Assembly (NCBI RefSeq): GCF_008831285.2
Contig: NC_045138.2
Coordinates: forward strand, 5,983,205 to 6,047,204
DNA: 64,000 nt
Direction of reading: 5' to 3'
DNA from: Nymphaea colorata
Lineage: Eukaryota > Streptophyta > Magnoliopsida > Nymphaeales > Nymphaeaceae
The position numbers were made by a program, and so were the translations under genes. Under the pieces are notes generated by a model that was given only the letters and a program-made list of their open reading frames with translations, had not been told where the DNA came from and searched no databases. This document shows, piece after piece, positions 35,501-47,050 of the stretch (within the stretch, counting starts at the first letter, position 1; the number at the start of each line of letters is the position of its first letter).

Positions 35501-38500
35501 GATTAAATCTGCAAATATACTTGTAGAAGATAGTTATGCATTTTTTCTGAAGTGTCTATTATGATGTATACGTGCATATGAACTGGTATTTTAATCATAT
35601 TTGTTTTATTAGTACATGCATATTCATCCTATTGCACATGAGTATTGGAACTTTATAGCATGTGTATAAACTCTATGTTATATATATGTGCATGTTTAAT
35701 GTATGCATATATTGTCAAACAGAACACTTGCTTCATCATTGTCATATATGAAGATACATCATCTGGTAGAAATATAAATTGGCTCAATCATGATGAAGCT
35801 TGTTTGACTTGGCCAATCTTATCAGTTTCTTGGTTCTATTCATTTAACCAGGTGTCTGATCCGGACTTAGTCAACCAAGTGACTGGTTGACTTAGTGAGT
35901 TTCAATGCCTTTTAAATTGAAGAAAATGCTGTTATTTGTGCTTTTTATCATCTTGTTCAATTTGCCTTTCTTATGGAAGTTTATTTGTATGATGACAAGT
36001 GTGGGTTGAGTTTATGTTTTTTCTCCTCATTGTGTGGATCTGGGATTTTGCTTTGTGCAGGGCATGAAACGTCATTTCGTCCTTCTGTTGAGTTTATTCC
36101 TACACAGGAAGAGATAAATTCTTATGAGCTCATGTTTGAGGAGGACCGTCCAAAATTTATTCCAAGAGGGTATGCTTATACATCTTTGTGAACGTCATAT
36201 ATGATGAGTACCTTTTTGTGGTTAATGTTGATTTTTAACATTCTTCATTTTCTCGTTGTTTGTGTTGGCAGATATGAGTTCCTTAGAGAGGTTCCTGCTT
36301 ACATGAATCTCAAAGACTGTTTTGAACGCTGTCTTGACCTTTACTTGTGCCCAAGGACTCGAAAAAAGAAGGTTAGTTTGGACATATACTGCACATCAAA
36401 CATATTTTTTATGCTTGTCATCTCGAGACTAAAAGCTTTTGCAATGATTATTTGCTGTTTCTGCCTTCTACAGCTTAACATTGATCCTGAAGATTTAAAG
36501 CCTAAGCTTCCAAACAAGAAAAACCTGCAGCCATACCCGACAACTTGTTTTCTGGAGTACAAGGGCCATACAGGGCCTGTTACATCAATTTCTATTGAAT
36601 CATCTGGTCAATTGATTGCTTCTGGTATGAAAAACAGTTTTCTTTTCTATAGTGGTGAGATAAATTATCATCTTGAACACTTAACGTCAATTGTTTCATT
36701 CTCATGTTTGAAGGTTCAATTGATGGAACTGTGCGTATCTGGGAGATTGAAACCAGTAGATGTCTGAGAGACTGGAGATTTGATGAGCCAATCCTGCATG
36801 TTGCATGGAATCCAATTTCTGAACTTCCTATCTTGGCTGTTGCTGTGTGAGTGAAATTTTTTATTTACTAAATGTTCAATTGCATTAATCCACTTAATTC
36901 TGAACCTATTCTTGCTTCAGGGGACAAGATGTGGTTCTTTTGAATGCAAGTCTTGGAAATGCTGAGGATGAAGAAAAGGTTAAAGACCTTCTGCATGTTT
37001 CAGCACCAGTTGAGACAGATGAATCAAGTGAGCTACTGATGCTGTATCTGTTAATTTTGCCAACTCATGTATGTTGGTCCTTATAATGTACAATATGTTA
37101 GGTAATAAAGTTTCTCCTGTGACCTGGGCTCAACATGGTACACATGATGGCATCAAGTTAAAACACTTCAAAGTATATCTCTGTCACTTTTCTCAGTGTA
37201 CTTTGTGAACGTACAAGTCACAACATACTGTGTTGCCTAAAATATGCCTGTGTAATGTTGTGTCTAATTTTTATCTACTGTGGCAGGCTGTGTCATCAGT
37301 TGAATGGCATCGGAAAGGTGACTACTTCACAACAGTTGTACCAGATGATATCCATGGGCTGAAATTATTTGTCTTAGAACTATATATATATGATAGTTCT
37401 GTAAACCTGGTTAATATTTTCTTTATATACTTACAGTTATTTGTAAGTTTGTCAGCAAACTTGTAGGCCTTTATATCCTTCTGTTGGATTCCTTGACTTC
37501 TTTACACGGGACTCCAGATCAATACTTATACATCAGCTGTCAAAGAAACTAACACATAATCCATTCAAGAAGTTGCACGGAATTGCTGTTTCAGCTGTTT
37601 TCCACCCTTCTCGTTCAACCTTCTTTATTGCTACTCGGAAGAATGTACGTGTATATGATCTTGTGAAACATACACTTATTAAAAAGCTTGAGACTCGTCT
37701 TCGAGAAGTGTCATCTATTGCAATCCATCCTGCAGGTTTGTGTCCTTGCATTTTCATGGTCACTTTCCTGGTAACCTCAGTCCTTATGAATCTGCTTTGT
37801 ATAGGTGACAATGTAATAGTTGGGAGCAAAGACGGAAAACTCTGTTGGTTTGACATGGACCTCTCATCTCGGCCTTACAGAACTCTGACCCTGGGGTATG
37901 TCAGCTGCTGAGAACTCTTCAAATATTTTTCTCTTTGTTGAATGGATGTGACAAACAGATAAACTATTTCCTGATATCTGTTTCTCGGGAGAGTTGCAAG
38001 ATCACATTTTCTTATATTTGTACCCTAAATTGATCAATTTAGTATCATTTTCTGGATTTCCATTTGCTATTGGTGTTTGTCACAATGATGACACAGACAC
38101 AGACAGCAGGCAAGCCTTTATTGAGGTTAATGTAATTTCTTCCAATTTGCAGGAATAAATCCAAGGACATTAATCATGTTGCCTTCCATCGTTCATATCC
38201 ACTGTTTGCTTCATGTTCGGATGACTGCTTAGCGTCTGTCTTTCACGGAATGGTGTATTCAGATCTTAATGAGAATCCTTGCATTATGGCGCTTGAGACT
38301 CTAACGGGACATCAAAGTGCAAATGGCAGAGGTGTGTGTTTTCTTATTGCATGTTCTTTGGTTATTTTTGTATGTATGTCTTCATTAAGATAAAGTTTTG
38401 AATTCCACCATTCGAGTTTTTTTTTTGTCATGCTCAATATGCAACGGGTATGCTCCATGTTTGGTGTGTGGTTGCAGTAGTACTCACATTTTTCTATATG

Positions 38501-38707
38501 GAGAGGGACTTGAGTTTCTCTCTGCTTTTGATGCCACAAAAAACTATGGTAGTCCAAGTCCATCAGGGAATATTAAGAACTGTGTAGTTCTACTATAAGT
38601 ATGGGTACCGGTACGGGTATGAACCACTTTCAAAAAACTTAGGTGCGGGAGTACAACCGTACACACCCGTGCACATATATATCAAAAAATTACAAGCAGA
38701 ATAACAT

Positions 38708-38797
<90 letters not shown>

Positions 38798-40255
38798 TAC
38801 AAACAGAATAACATATTCACACACATATATATATGCAAAAATTACAAACACAATAACATGTTCATAAATCGTGATGATCTACCAGAAAACTGAGAAAACA
38901 ATGCAAAGCACACATGGAAGAAAAACACAAAAAGATTCATAAAACAGATGATCCACCAAACAAATGGAAAATGAAAATTGTGTTATTGGAAGAAAGTTTT
39001 AAGGAGGAACTGGAAAACCAAAACCAGAACTCTAACAAAACAGTTGCATCTATCGACAATATACAAAAGGACACAAAAGCAACGATTTCGATTTTCAAAC
39101 ATGACCCTGTTCTCAAGGGACAAAATTGCAGCGCACAACTGGACTGGTTGTTAGACTGAAGACACACACCAGGTTCTATCTACAACTATCAAGAAGTGCT
39201 GTTGTGGTCAATAATTCCATGTTCAGCATTACGAGAAAAGAAGAACCACAAATGAAACCAGGCAAAGAAGGAACAGAACCAGGAAAAGCAAGAAGAGGGA
39301 AAGGATTGATATTAAAAACTGAATAAAAAACAGAAAAGCACATTTAACCAAGTTCAGGAACTAAGAAAACAATTGAAATGCTAAATCTCGTCTATTAAAT
39401 CCCCTAAAACCCTACAAAGAACAGAACAGAAAGTGAAGGGCCGACGAAAAAGCCAAAACCGGCCAAGAATGATTACGAAGGCACAAACAGAAAACGGAAG
39501 AACAAAAAATGAAGAAAGGAGCTCGCTCTTCACAAAACAAACTAGATTTTCAACAGATGAAACCAAAAGCTGCATCGGAAAGCACTAAAAACCTTTATCT
39601 TTGTCGTTCGCCACTCGCCGTTTGCAGTTCGCCTCTCGCCTCTCTCTATTTGCCATCGCCGCTCGCCGTTTGCCGGAGTGGAGAATCGCCTCCTGTTGTC
39701 GGTCTTCACAGGTCTCGGTGAAGAAGAGTGAAGAACGAACTTGCGTATTTTTAACGTGAATAAAGTAAACCGCGTTAAATTGTAGATCACGTTTAAAAAC
39801 AAAAAAAAGGTCGAAATTGGACTTGGTCAACTTTCACCGAGTCCGAAAATGGATGGACTCGACCTTGGGTGCATTGACCGTACCCGGTACGGTCAACGCA
39901 GCACCTGCGCCGCACCCATACCGGTACCGTTGTCGAACCGGTACCATGCGGGTACTCCTCCTTAAATGGAGTACCCATGTGACATAGGTGCCATGTTGTA
40001 GTTTCAGTCCTTTGATTTTGTTGTCGTCCATGGATTTCTTGCTTTAAATTGTTGAAACTATAAGTATGAAATAACATGTCATGTTTCCTTCTGAAAAAGG
40101 ATAGAGATCCTTTTGTTTAGTCATTATAAAATAATCAAACGCTGATCTGTTCTTTTCATATCCATACAGGAGTCCTGGATTGCAAATTCCACCCTAGGCA
40201 GCCTTGGCTGTTCACAGCTGGTGCTGATTCAATAATTAAGCTGTTTTGTCACTAA
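32564..40255 (+). CDS. BOP1: Ribosome biogenesis protein BOP1 homolog (WD40), 17 coding exons
   Basis: Coding exons: 32564-32566 (ATG only), 33481-33576, 33723-33877, 34688-34805, 34929-35030, 35134-35296, 36061-36169, 36272-36371, 36474-36624, 36714-36846, 36921-37027, 37102-37172, 37287-37347, 37508-37735, 37805-37895, 38153-38331, 40170-40255. Phases agree at every junction and the sum is 1953 nt (650 aa plus stop). The N-terminal BOP1NT region shows [36 protein letters not shown] and LSNAPEPKRRFIPSK. Next come FEEDRPKFIPRG and ERCLDLYLCPRTRKKK, then WD repeats from PTTCFLEYKGHTGPVTSIS to the C-terminus VLDCKFHPRQPWLFTAGADS. BOP1 acts in the nucleolar PES1-BOP1-WDR12 complex for 60S subunit and 27S pre-rRNA maturation (family knowledge). 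All introns are GT-AG except 37348-37507 (AT-AC). The start is inferred: the exon at 33481 has no in-frame ATG, and an acidic N-terminus shorter than usual results. The last intron carries a transposon. Confidence 0.9.
37348..37507 (+). other. U12-type AT-AC intron of BOP1
   Basis: The upstream exon ends in codons for TTVVPD plus one base, and the downstream exon begins GGGACTCCAGATCA, giving VVPDGDSRSIL, the expected BOP1 sequence. No GT-AG choice restores this frame. The intron begins ATATCCAT (U12 donor consensus ATATCCTT, 7 of 8) and ends in AC. TTCCTTGAC at 37489-37497 matches the U12 branch-site consensus TTCCTTAAC at 8 of 9, with the branch A 11 nt before the intron end. An exact ATATCCTT also occurs at 37473-37480 but would leave only 35 nt of intron. 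Confidence 0.88.
38598..39995. mobile_element. hAT-like non-autonomous element in the last BOP1 intron
   Basis: The left end has CTATAAGTATGGGTACCGG; the right end has GTACCCATGTGACATAG. These are inverted and resemble the ends of the elements in UVR8 introns. Inside are a (CA)n(TA)n run (38711-38794), three copies of an AAATTACAARCAGAATAACA unit, and a GC-rich stretch (39590-39725) with repeated TCGCC. On the minus strand that stretch looks like a plant 5'UTR, possibly captured. I found no clear target duplication. An 81-codon frame (38914-39159) has no recognised domain. Confidence 0.5.
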
Positions 40256-41220
40256 TCTATAATTTTACAACGAGAATGCACATCATCAACTGCAGCTCTG
40301 GAAATAGAACACACCACTGGAAATTTTTGGATTGTGTACATATGAAGAGTCTTGGCAGCTTCTCTCCGCACCTTGGCTGGTTATCTATGCTGGTTAATTT
40401 ACCTGTATGCTAAAAGAACCATAGAGGATGATTGGGAACAGATGGGCAGTCATGTTGATAACCTTAGGTAGTGGTTATCACGGATAGTATGCAAAGCTTT
40501 ATCAGACCTCTCGAAGCCCATCCAATGAGGAAAGGTGCATTGAGAAATTAGGTAAGTGGGCAGATCATCAACATTTTCTCAAATTAATGGCCATCGTTAT
40601 TTTTATATACCGCAGAATGCTAGTGGTTCTCTGATCTCTTATTGATAGGGAAGTGTATGCTTTTCCTACTCCTTGGTGCTTCTGTTCTTTTGTACCTTTA
40701 TGGACAAGTCTCTAGTGTTTATTTTTTGAAACACGAAATTTTGTTTAAGGTTAAAAAGAAAAACTCCATCTCTCTCTCTCTCTCTCTTTTGTGGGAACCT
40801 GAGCGGCAAGGAATTTTTTAAGTTAGATTCATATTATTGAGTTTTTCCAGGCAGAAAAAAGGTAACCTGCAGTTTCTAACCTAAGTTTTGGGCCAAGCTG
40901 CATGGTGTATTGTTATCGTGGTAGAATATCTCCCAGTGTTGTACTGGTTGCTTTATTTATTTAATCATGATAACCTTTGAAGAAAGGAAAGCTAGGGGGA
41001 CCCCGTCTACCATGCCGTTAGGCAGATCAACTCGTCGCCCTTGTTTACCACATTGGGTATTACTACTTGCATAATATGGACATCTTTTTGGTCCATTTTT
41101 AAGTCACTTCATGTTCATCAATTACTTCAATTATTTTTATATCATGGCTTGAACTTTACTTCATGTATTTTTGTCTTAAGCCATCCGAAGCTTGCTATAA
41201 GTTCAATTATTTTTCTGCCA
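40256..41220. other. BOP1 downstream region with a dispersed repeat
   Basis: After the stop codon comes the expected 3'UTR, with no strong polyadenylation signal identified. From about 40660 to 41000 the sequence follows the same segment order as 8090-8330, including a CT run and AACCTTTGAAGAAAGGAAA. No further gene is recognised. Confidence 0.45.
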
Positions 41221-41560
41221 TTAGCCTGAAATCCCACGTAAATATTCAAGGGTGTTAATCCTTTGCGTTGTCTTCCAAATAGGCTGTTCCAGTGCAGACC
41301 TTTTGGGGAGGTTAGATTTATTCCACATCAAGAAACAATGAATCATACGACAAAAAGGACCCAGCAAAAGCCAAAAGAAAACCGTAGTTAAGAGGGTCCC
41401 AAAAACCTGGGATACAATCACAACAGAAATGTTGACAGCTATTTGAACAAAGGCGACTACAGTTCCGAGGGTCAACGCTATTAATCTTTCTTATTCCCAA
41501 ACCTTGTCAGTTATAAAGCCTACCAGCTCTGTTCAGCACTCTGTTCATGGCACAAAACAC
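41221..41560 (-). pseudogene. Unrecognised membrane-protein exon fragment
   Basis: On the minus strand, reading from about 41560, fragments give TELVGFITDKVWE, a stop, then ERLIALTLGTVVAFVQIAVN. This continues as ISVVIVSQVFGTLLTTVFFWLLLGPF and a polar tail ending at 41221. Two hydrophobic stretches separated by a short polar turn, in a non-repetitive sequence, look like a real protein. I cannot name the family. No flanking exons were found and a stop interrupts the frame, so it is probably a retained gene scrap. Confidence 0.4.
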
Positions 41561-41611
41561 TAAGCACATGTTGATAAATTCTATTTCATTTCTGAGATTT
41601 GGAAAACACAA

Positions 41612-41800
41612 CTAGGGTTGCACATGAGCGCCTAGTTGGGGCAGCTTGAGCTCAACTCGACTCAAAAAACTCAGAGCTTGAGCTTGCCTTGGGGGCAGCT
41701 TGAGCTCAACTCGACTCAAAAAACTCGGAGCTTGAGTTTGCCTTGAGCTCGATAGCAACGATACAATGTCGAGCTCAAACTTGACTTGTTTAACTCTGTT
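41612..41800. repeat. GAGCTC-rich dispersed element with a 54-bp tandem duplication
   Basis: It starts near AGGGTTGCACATGAG and contains a unit beginning GCAGCTTGAGCTCAACTCGA at 41641 and again at 41695 (54-bp period). The same GAGCTC/CTCGAC composition and the same end sequence occur in the MITE at 42710-43110, so both belong to one family. The other end of this copy was not located. Confidence 0.6.
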
Positions 41801-42020
41801 AAGCATGTTTAGTTTCTTTCTAACACTAACTTGTTTAACTTGTATTGTTTGCTATTCTTTTAACTGTTTTCTCATATGCAACCCAAACAAATGGCATCAT
41901 CTGTTCATCGCTATATCAGCACAGAAGATCAATACAGGTGGTAATTGAAGTAGGTAGGCTGGAACACATTGATCAGAAACTTACTACTTGATTAAAAATG
42001 TGCCTTATGAGAGCTGCTTT

Positions 42021-43726
42021 TCATGAATAAGACAACATTTGACTCTTCCAATTTGCAAGCTTTCTTGTAACTTTAGTTTTCAGATGTTTGCAATGTTCAA
42101 CACTCATCTTTTCTATGAACAATGGGAGTCCTAAATAAGTAATAGGCAAGCTAGTGCATCTCCTCCATCCCATTAGCTCAGCAATTTCAGCACATTCAAA
42201 ATCTGAAATGTGCACCGGAATGAAGCATGACTTCTGGGCATTGACACTTAGGCTTGCTTTGGATTCAGGCTCTCTATGGACAATCAAGCATTCAAGCGCG
42301 AATGATTCTAATTAGAACTTTAGGAACTTCCTTTCAACTTTGTCATATGGTTTAGATGGGTCCAACTATTTTTCCTTTATGGCTCGCAATGATGTTAACT
42401 AATTCATGCACTAATATATGATCTTGAATTACTCTTTCTAGAAAAAGATCTCCGTGATTGCTACCCCATTATCCTGGTTAGTCATTTTCTTTCCACCGAC
42501 ATTACTTTGGGTATAATTTATGCTCGCAATTAGGCAATGCAATAGGTTTAATATCCTCCATATTAGGGTGGTCTATACAACTTGAAGAAAAGAGTAACTT
42601 TAGCAACTAGTTATCCATATAGCCCTCTGCAACATCATTTCTAGTTATAAGCCAGTACTTTTTTTATAAAAGTCTGCCCCATACCCGTCAAGGCCTGAAG
42701 CTTTCCTAGGGCTGCACTATGAGTCGAGCCAGCTCAAGCTCAACTCAAACTCGCTTGCCTAAACTCTACTCGTTTGTAAATGAGTCGTGTTCAAGTTCAA
42801 GTGTATACTCAAAATGTTAAACGAGTCAAGTTTGAACTGTAAGAACTCCAGTCGGCTCAACTACATAATAAATGTTGAACTATAATGAAACGAGTTAATC
42901 GAGTTAAACGAGTTAATGAGTTAAAAAATTGAGACATGCTGAACATAAATGAGTTAAACGTGCGGAGTTCGAGCTTGATGTTGTATTGTCGAGCTGAGCT
43001 CAAGCTTGTTTTATCGAGCTCGACTCGAGTTCGAGCTCAAGTTTTCTGAGTCAAGTCGAGTTTGAGCTGGCCTAACTCGAGCTCGACTCGGCTTGTGTGC
43101 AGCCTTATTTTCGACTAGCCATATTAATGGCTGCTATCTGCACCTCCTCAACTGTCACTGGACCTTTTAACATTTCACTTTTTTCAATAGTGACCTTGGG
43201 GCAGTCAATTAAATTCCCTTCCCAGCTAAAATCACGTTGGTTTTCCAGCAAAGAACTCCATGAAATAATACATGCAGTAGTCTTGAATTTGCTTTGGGTC
43301 TTCATACTTGACATCATTTATCTCCAAGATTGAGATCCTCTTTTTCTGGAATTGGTTTTTCACATGATTGTGGAAGAATGAGGTACTTCTGTCACCATCC
43401 AGCAGACATCTAGCGATTCTAGCCCTTGATCTTTGTTTCCAAAGCATCTCTCCTCTCTACCTTACCTGCATTCATACTCTATGTCATAAGTCAAACCATT
43501 TGTGAAACTCGCCTGGATTTTTCATTCTTCTTCTTGACTGCTGCAACTCTCTGCGGCATCTTCCCATACACATTGGCATTCCACCATGACAAAGCCCTCC
43601 CCAGGTTTTGTGCTTCTTCAAAAGTCTAGTCATATAATACCCGTAATAAAAATGGCCCAACTTCCTTTGACAAAATTTTCGCATTCTCCGGCTGTCCAGC
43701 ACTTTGGAAATGGTTCGCAGATTCAT
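42021..43726 (-). mobile_element. LINE relic (minus strand), interrupted by a MITE
   Basis: Read 5' to 3' on the minus strand, fragments appear in LINE order. 43447-43232 gives WKQRSRARIARCLLDGDRSTSFFHN and a KRISILEIND stretch. 43317-43105 gives PVTVEEVQIAAINMASRK. After the inserted MITE comes ASGLDGYGADFYKK at about 42705-42660, matching the RT-entry motif (PGPDGF...FFK). 42287-42021 gives SLSVNAQKSCFIP, ITYLGLPLFIEKMS and KVTRKLANWKSQMLSYS, the region C-terminal to the RT core in plant L1-type LINEs. Frameshifts and stops are frequent and no catalytic FADD block was identified in the gap. Non-functional. Confidence 0.75.
42710..43110. mobile_element. GAGCTC-type MITE nested in the LINE
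   Basis: It has inverted ends: TAGGGCTGCAC at the left and GTGTGCAGCCTTA at the right, with clustered GAGCTCGAC and CTCGAG motifs just inside both. It separates LINE codons for MASRK from those for KASGLDGYG, so it inserted after the LINE had landed. No coding capacity. Confidence 0.65.
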
Positions 43727-43729
43727 TAA

Positions 43730-44870
43730 TGGATCTACAGACCGTGCAGTGATCGGAGATAGTTTTGAGGAAAATTCTCATAGTGAAATTTAGCGTAGTA
43801 ACCTAACCTGTCACCAAATAGATTCACTAGAGCCTGATGAATTATACATTGAACATTTTCAGTACCCTTGTTATTACACCCTGCATGCAACAATTCAGGT
43901 CATTAATGATGATGAATCTTCCTTTAAATGCAAAATTTGTAACATTAGCACCGAGAAGCAAGATTTGGGCCTCTCCTAGTCTTATCATTTTGGCCCTTCG
44001 TGGCATTAAAGTCCCATACAAAGGCACAAAGCATACTCAAGGACTTCGCCATACATCCCCCACATCGAGCAGAGGCAGAGCTTCTTTTTTTTTTTTTTCT
44101 CCCTTTTCACTGCTGCCAAGTGATACTTTTTGTAAATTTTGTATAATAAATTTTTTATTTTTGTAAAACTTAGGGGGGGCATGCCCCCCTTTTGGCACCA
44201 CCCCTGATTTAGAGATAGCCTTCTAATCAGTCTATTATAGTCCTGATAGACCACAAAGACTGGAAAGACAAAGCCAGACCTTTCTCCGCACATTCCGCAC
44301 TTATTGCAAAACTCCTTAACAGCAATGGACTTCTCCTTCAGTGGGTTCAATTCAAATATAACAGCAAGAGCATACCCTCTATATATTTTCGTCCATAGCT
44401 CAAATTTGATTTATTTATCATGGGTCCAATACAAAAAAAAAAAAGTCTCAGGAAATGAATCGTTAAGTAACTCGGTCCACACATCACATTAATGGCCCAA
44501 AATCAAATATTGTATCTTAAAGAGAGTCGCTATCTTGGGAAAGTGTTTTGTATCATGCATAAAATAAAGGTCTTCCAAAACTTTGATTTCACTCTCCCAC
44601 TCTCCTCGAGTTTCCCTCCATTCTGTGCAACGAGGAAGACCAATGTTGTTAAGACCGATGGATTCAAACTCGTTCCAATTTCATACATAGTCGGATATTC
44701 AATGGGAGTCACACGTCGTTCTTTATTTTTGTTTCTTTTTTTAATGTTAAAGCTTTTTATTTGTTTATGCTCAGACTTTTAGTTTTAGTTCAATCCAGAA
44801 ACGATTCTGATTAGATTCAACCGATAGTCTGAATCGTTTTGTTGATAGACTCAATTTAAGAATTAACAAG
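43730..44870. other. Intergenic; no gene recognised
   Basis: Minus-strand frames of 60-110 codons are present but show no domain. Some may be decayed 5' LINE sequence. Segment 44680-44770 belongs to the dispersed repeat also at 26085-26190. Confidence 0.4.
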
Positions 44871-44889
44871 GTTGAGGGAGACTGCCTTT

Positions 44890-45565
44890 ACACCCTGTTT
44901 GTATGGAAAGAAAGGGAGGGAAAGGGAAAGATTAAAAAATCAATCCTTTGTTTGGTTAACTAACTAAAAACAAAGGAAAAGAAAGGAAACTAAAAAAATT
45001 TGTTTGGTTGCAACTAAAAGAAAGGGAGAGAAGAAAAGGAAAAGTCTATCCCTTTCCACCACATGTATCATTGACCTTGCGTGGCTCTTTATCTCCCTTC
45101 ATGTCACTGATTAAAATTCCAATGGGTGCCAAGACTATACCAACCATCACCGAAGTCACCATCGCTGCCGTTGGATAATGGGTTGCCACTACTCATTGTG
45201 TTTCCTCTACACCTCTAGAATTGAATGTTAAAAGTATTATTATAAAGTAATATAAATTTTATCATTTCTTTTCTTTTTTATCCAAACAAACTTTATAATC
45301 AACTCTTTTCTTTCCTTTCTCTTTCTTTTCCCTTTCTTTTCTTTCCTCTCTATTTACACCCATTGCTAGTGAAACTAAGCTTCTCAATAGTCAATAGTGC
45401 TTCTTTCTCATTTCTTTTCTTTCCTCTCTATTTACACTCATTGCTATTGAAACTCAACAGTACTTCATTCTCATTTCTTTCCCCTTCCTTTCTTTTCTTT
45501 CCTCTCTATTTACACCCATTGCTAGCGAAACTCAGCTTCCCAAAAGTCGATAGTGCTTTGGTACA
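44890..45565. repeat. GA/CT-ended insertion with an 80-bp tandem repeat
   Basis: The left end (CCCTGTTTGTATGGAAAGAA then AGGGAGGGAAAGGG) is roughly complementary to the CT-rich right part (TCCAAACAAAC, CTTTCTTTTCCCTTTC), suggesting a MITE. At about 45341, 45419 and 45498 a unit containing TTTCCTCTCTATTTACACYC and the ATTGCTA...GAAACT segment is repeated three times. It sits inside the repeat described at 26085. Confidence 0.5.
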
Positions 45566-45699
45566 TCTTTTGTTTTACATATGATTTTTTTTTTTCCCGC
45601 AGGCAAATACGGAAAATCTTTGCCAAACTGGTACGACCTTAGAGTTGAAGAATGTCAACACTTTGATACCCGGACCTAGAGTGCGTCTACATTGGCCTC

Positions 45700-46312
45700 A
45701 TCTGATAAGCATCTCCCTAACCTTAACTGAGCCTCTTCTTACTCATTAAAGTTAAAAGATAAAAAATTTTGTTAATTGAAATAAAAAAAAAACCATGTCT
45801 TCTATCTTCAAAAATTGGTAGGTCTCTGCCCCACCCCCAAACAACCCAGCTTACTCACTAGAAATGAAAACAAAAAACAGTTTGTTCTTATTAATTAAAA
45901 TAAAAGAGCCATCTCATCTACGAAAAGCCTGAGGAGGTGACAAGAAGCACCATATCAGTAGATTCATCTTTTTCTCAATCATGTAGAACCATGCTACCTA
46001 TTGCTGCATGAGTGGCCAGGGAAGGCAAAAGAAGTCGCTTAAATCCTCATCAATGATATGCCATTTTGACAGATTAATAGAGCCAAAACAAAATTTCCAG
46101 GCCATAACAAGGAAAACAAAATAATATGCTATTGCACTGTCCACTACATGCAATCAACCCACAGTTCCAAGACTCATAAGGGAGAGAAAATTTGAAAAGG
46201 GCCATGGGTAATACACATATGGATTATAGACGCATAGATAAAGAGAGGAGTCAAACAGACATGAACAAAGCGAAGGCGGCATATTTCTAATAGCAGCAAC
46301 ATTCACGTCCCC
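45700..46312. other. UVR8 downstream region
   Basis: AT-rich sequence between the split repeat and the UVR8 stop codon. It contains no recognised frame; part of it must be the UVR8 3'UTR. No polyadenylation site is assigned. Confidence 0.4.
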
Positions 46313-46964
46313 TTATACTCGAACTCGCTTTACATCACTCCCTGGGACACTGGCATCACTGCTTGTGCTCTTAGATTCCATCAACGATGTTCCTGTCTGC
46401 TGCAAAGGTGCAAACAATGTCGTCACTAATTAAGCATAAGAAATATTATTAGCCTCTACGACTGGGAGGAAGGGCACCAATTCCATGTGGTATTCACAAC
46501 GTCATCAGCTGCCCGGAGGTGGCTGAAAATATTCTTGACAATGCGTAGACCCAACAAAGGAAAAATTCCATTAAAGCAGCCAAAAATAAGGTTACAACTC
46601 ACAAGATGCTTGGAACTATTTGAAACGTACTTGGCAAACCCAGCAAGTTGACTCGGGAATCACTCGAGTCAACCAGATCACCAAAGGACTGGGCCATGAG
46701 TGAAATACTATCCCAAATGCAACGGATTCTTAGAAAACTCATTTTTGGATCAGCTGAATGGGCTCAAATCATCCCATTCTTAAGCCTGGGCATCGGGTCG
46801 AGTTCTCGACAGGTACACAGTGCCCAACCCGACTGGAGCCTGTGCTTGGGCCCAAAAAAAAAAAAGGGCACCAGTCCGGCTTGAGTAGGCCCGACTAACC
46901 TCGGTTCGGCCCGATAAGATTTTTTGAATATTATTTTTATTGATTTTTATATATTATTTTATAT

Positions 46965-47050
<86 letters not shown>

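Noticed and set aside
37473-37480. Exact U12 donor ATATCCTT inside the AT-AC intron
   Set aside because: It would leave only a 35-nt intron and would not restore the BOP1 frame; the donor at 37348 does.
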